From assembly GCA_003153315.1 (NCBI GenBank), contig PLYA01000098.1, positions 20,208 through 84,207 on the forward strand: a stretch of DNA of 64,000 nucleotides. Direction: 5' to 3'. The notes below the pieces were generated by a model that was not told where the DNA came from, made no database searches, and saw only the letters and a program-made list of their open reading frames with translations. The stretch comes from Bacteroidota bacterium. GTDB taxonomy: Bacteria > Bacteroidota > Bacteroidia > B-17B0 > Aurantibacillaceae. Made by a program: the position numbers and the translations under genes. Below are positions 62,902 to 64,000 of the stretch, piece by piece. The first letter of the stretch is position 1. Each line of letters starts with the position of its first letter.

Positions 62902-63834
62902 ATGACCCAATACGCAATAGCTATACATGGAGGCGCAGGTACCATTCTTCGCTCTGCTATGACTACCGAAAAAGAAAACTCATACAGAAACGCATTAGAA
63001 GATGCTATTCTTGCAGGAGAGAGTATCTTAAAAAAAGGAGGTCATTCTTTAGATGCGGTTGAAACTGCTATTAGAAGTATGGAAGACAACCCACTTTTTA
63101 ATGCAGGAAAGGGGGCTGTATTTACACACAATGGTAAGCATGAGATGGATGCCTCTTTAATGAATGGTAAAGATTTAACAGCAGGTGCTGTGGCGGGCAT
63201 TAGTAATATTAAGAACCCGGTTTCTTTAGCAAGAGCCGTGATGGATAAATCTGAACATGTGTTTTTAGCTGGGCAAGGTGCTATGGAATTTGCCAAGAAA
63301 AACCGCATTGAATTTGCCCCTGATGAATACTTTTATACTCAAATGCGCTATGAACAATTGCAGGAGGCTTTAAAAAGTGATACCGTTATTTTAGACCATA
63401 CTGTAAACAACGAAAAGAAGTTTGGTACCGTGGGTGCAGTAGCTTTAGACATAAATGGCAATTTAGCTGCAGGAACTTCTACCGGTGGTATGACCAACAA
63501 AAAGCATGGTAGAGTTGGAGATACGCCAATTATTGGTGCAGGCACTTATGCCAATAATGCTACTTGTGCAGTTTCTTGTACGGGGCATGGAGAGTTTTTT
63601 ATACGCTCGGTAGTGGCTTATGATGTATCTTGTTTGATGGAGTATAAAGGTCTTTCCTTAAAAGAAGCCTGCCAAAAAGTGGTAATGGATAAGCTGGTAA
63701 AGATTGGCGGCGAAGGAGGCTTAATTGCCCTTGATGCCAAAGGAAATATAGAACTCTCTTTCAACTCAGAAGGGATGTACAGGGCTTCTAAAGTGCAAGA
63801 TAATAGTCTTTATATTAGTATTTATAAGGATTAA
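62902..63834 (+). CDS. iaaA: Isoaspartyl peptidase / plant-type L-asparaginase
   Basis: 310 residues, no signal peptide. It is an Ntn-hydrolase precursor: AIAIHGGAGT at the start, NPLFNAGKGAVFT, EMDASLMNG, then the autocleavage site KFGTVGAVALD with Thr176 becoming the new N-terminal nucleophile, followed by GRVGDTPIIGAGTYA and STTGxGE-like CTGHGEFFIR. It releases isoaspartyl residues from damaged peptides. Divergent from the TPR-fur pair. Array F begins 67 bases after its stop. Confidence 0.95.
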   Translation: MTQYAIAIHGGAGTILRSAMTTEKENSYRNALEDAILAGESILKKGGHSLDAVETAIRSMEDNPLFNAGKGAVFTHNGKHEMDASLMNGKDLTAGAVAGISNIKNPVSLARAVMDKSEHVFLAGQGAMEFAKKNRIEFAPDEYFYTQMRYEQLQEALKSDTVILDHTVNNEKKFGTVGAVALDINGNLAAGTSTGGMTNKKHGRVGDTPIIGAGTYANNATCAVSCTGHGEFFIRSVVAYDVSCLMEYKGLSLKEACQKVVMDKLVKIGGEGGLIALDAKGNIELSFNSEGMYRASKVQDNSLYISIYKD

Positions 63835-63900
63835 ACCGCAGATTTTAACAATTACCTGCCTGTTTTAACAAAAAAACACCCTTGATAAGCGTGTAATCTA

Positions 63901-64000
63901 CCTATATTAAAACTTTATATACATACATTAGAACGTCATGTACCTATATTAAAACCTTATATACATACATTAGAACATCATGTACCTATATTAAACCCTT
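63901..64000. repeat. Array F: 21-bp tandem units in 42-bp dimers, running off the window
   Basis: Units start at 63901, 63922, 63943, 63964 and 63985. Two alternating unit types occur, CCTATATTAAAACTTTA and CATACATTAGAACGTCA, giving a 42-bp dimer. The second dimer differs from the first at only two positions, so the expansion is recent. The array's right end is outside the window. Confidence 0.88.

Noticed and set aside
1..64000. tRNA, rRNA, riboswitch, transposase or prophage genes
   Set aside because: I looked for cloverleaf-like blocks, conserved rRNA words, and transposase or integrase motifs in the translations and saw none. A dedicated RNA scan was not possible.

Overview
The window is a 64-kb stretch of an AT-rich Bacteroidota genome, probably from the Chitinophagales/Sphingobacteriia side, although genus cannot be read from it. 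The evidence is a set of lineage-typical parts. These include a SprB-repeat surface protein, a protein with a gliding-motility (CHU_C-type) C-terminus, a protein with a type A type-IX-secretion (T9SS) sorting tail, GldD, a PorE-like OmpA protein, a DUF6089/PorG-like barrel, bacillithiol deacetylase BshB1, a CcmE with the CxxxY haem motif, and several promoters with a TAnnTTTG -7 box. No tRNA, rRNA, CRISPR array, integrase or transposase was seen.

Layout. 1-6.7 kb: a truncated SprB-like giant protein on the minus strand, then a plus-strand operon of a YafK-type L,D-transpeptidase and two SGNH hydrolases. 6.7-10.1 kb: hypothetical genes, a LigB/YgiD-type dioxygenase, a 21-bp repeat array and a long dispersed element. 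10.1-15.4 kb: thrS-infC and an outer-membrane TonB-like receptor. 15.5-28.2 kb: M2 and M28 peptidases, the PorE-like and PorG-like proteins, a T9SS cargo protein and an LptF/LptG permease. 28.2-43.9 kb: ftsX, queG, TPR proteins, two large SpoIIE-type phosphatase signalling proteins, an S15 hydrolase, a serine beta-lactamase-like hydrolase and hemE. 44-54 kb: bactofilin-AtpZ, hydrolases, a helicase, the ssb-gldD-hutD operon and the lysC-DUF4286-rsmA operon. 54-64 kb: an LRR-type T9SS cargo, tatA with a TatA-like micro-ORF beside it, iscS, hutH, ccmBCDE, a glutathione peroxidase, bshB1, a Fur-family regulator and isoaspartyl peptidase.

The genes are mostly core functions: envelope building and secretion, cytochrome c maturation, translation and amino-acid metabolism. 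The unusual content lies between them. Six intergenic arrays of degenerate 20-21-bp tandem repeats occur, each built from a different unit and most units carrying a short dyad. Two of them sit directly 5' of two paralogous genes of unknown function (7783-8547 and 31827-32555) that also share a nearly identical 19-base leader up to the start codon. This looks like a promoter-array-gene-terminator cassette and is the best candidate here for an undescribed system. In addition there are three 70-72-bp palindromic REP-like elements, two of which have landed in frame inside signal-peptide-coding segments; two copies of a long (about 280-370 bp) dispersed element; two copies of a short GC-rich element; and a 79-80-bp tandem repeat. 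Several conserved operons appear interrupted (no rpmI-rplT after infC, no gldE between ssb and gldD, no atp genes after atpZ), and two of these breaks coincide with repeats.

All family assignments were made by reading the translations and from remembered family features. No database search or computation was run.
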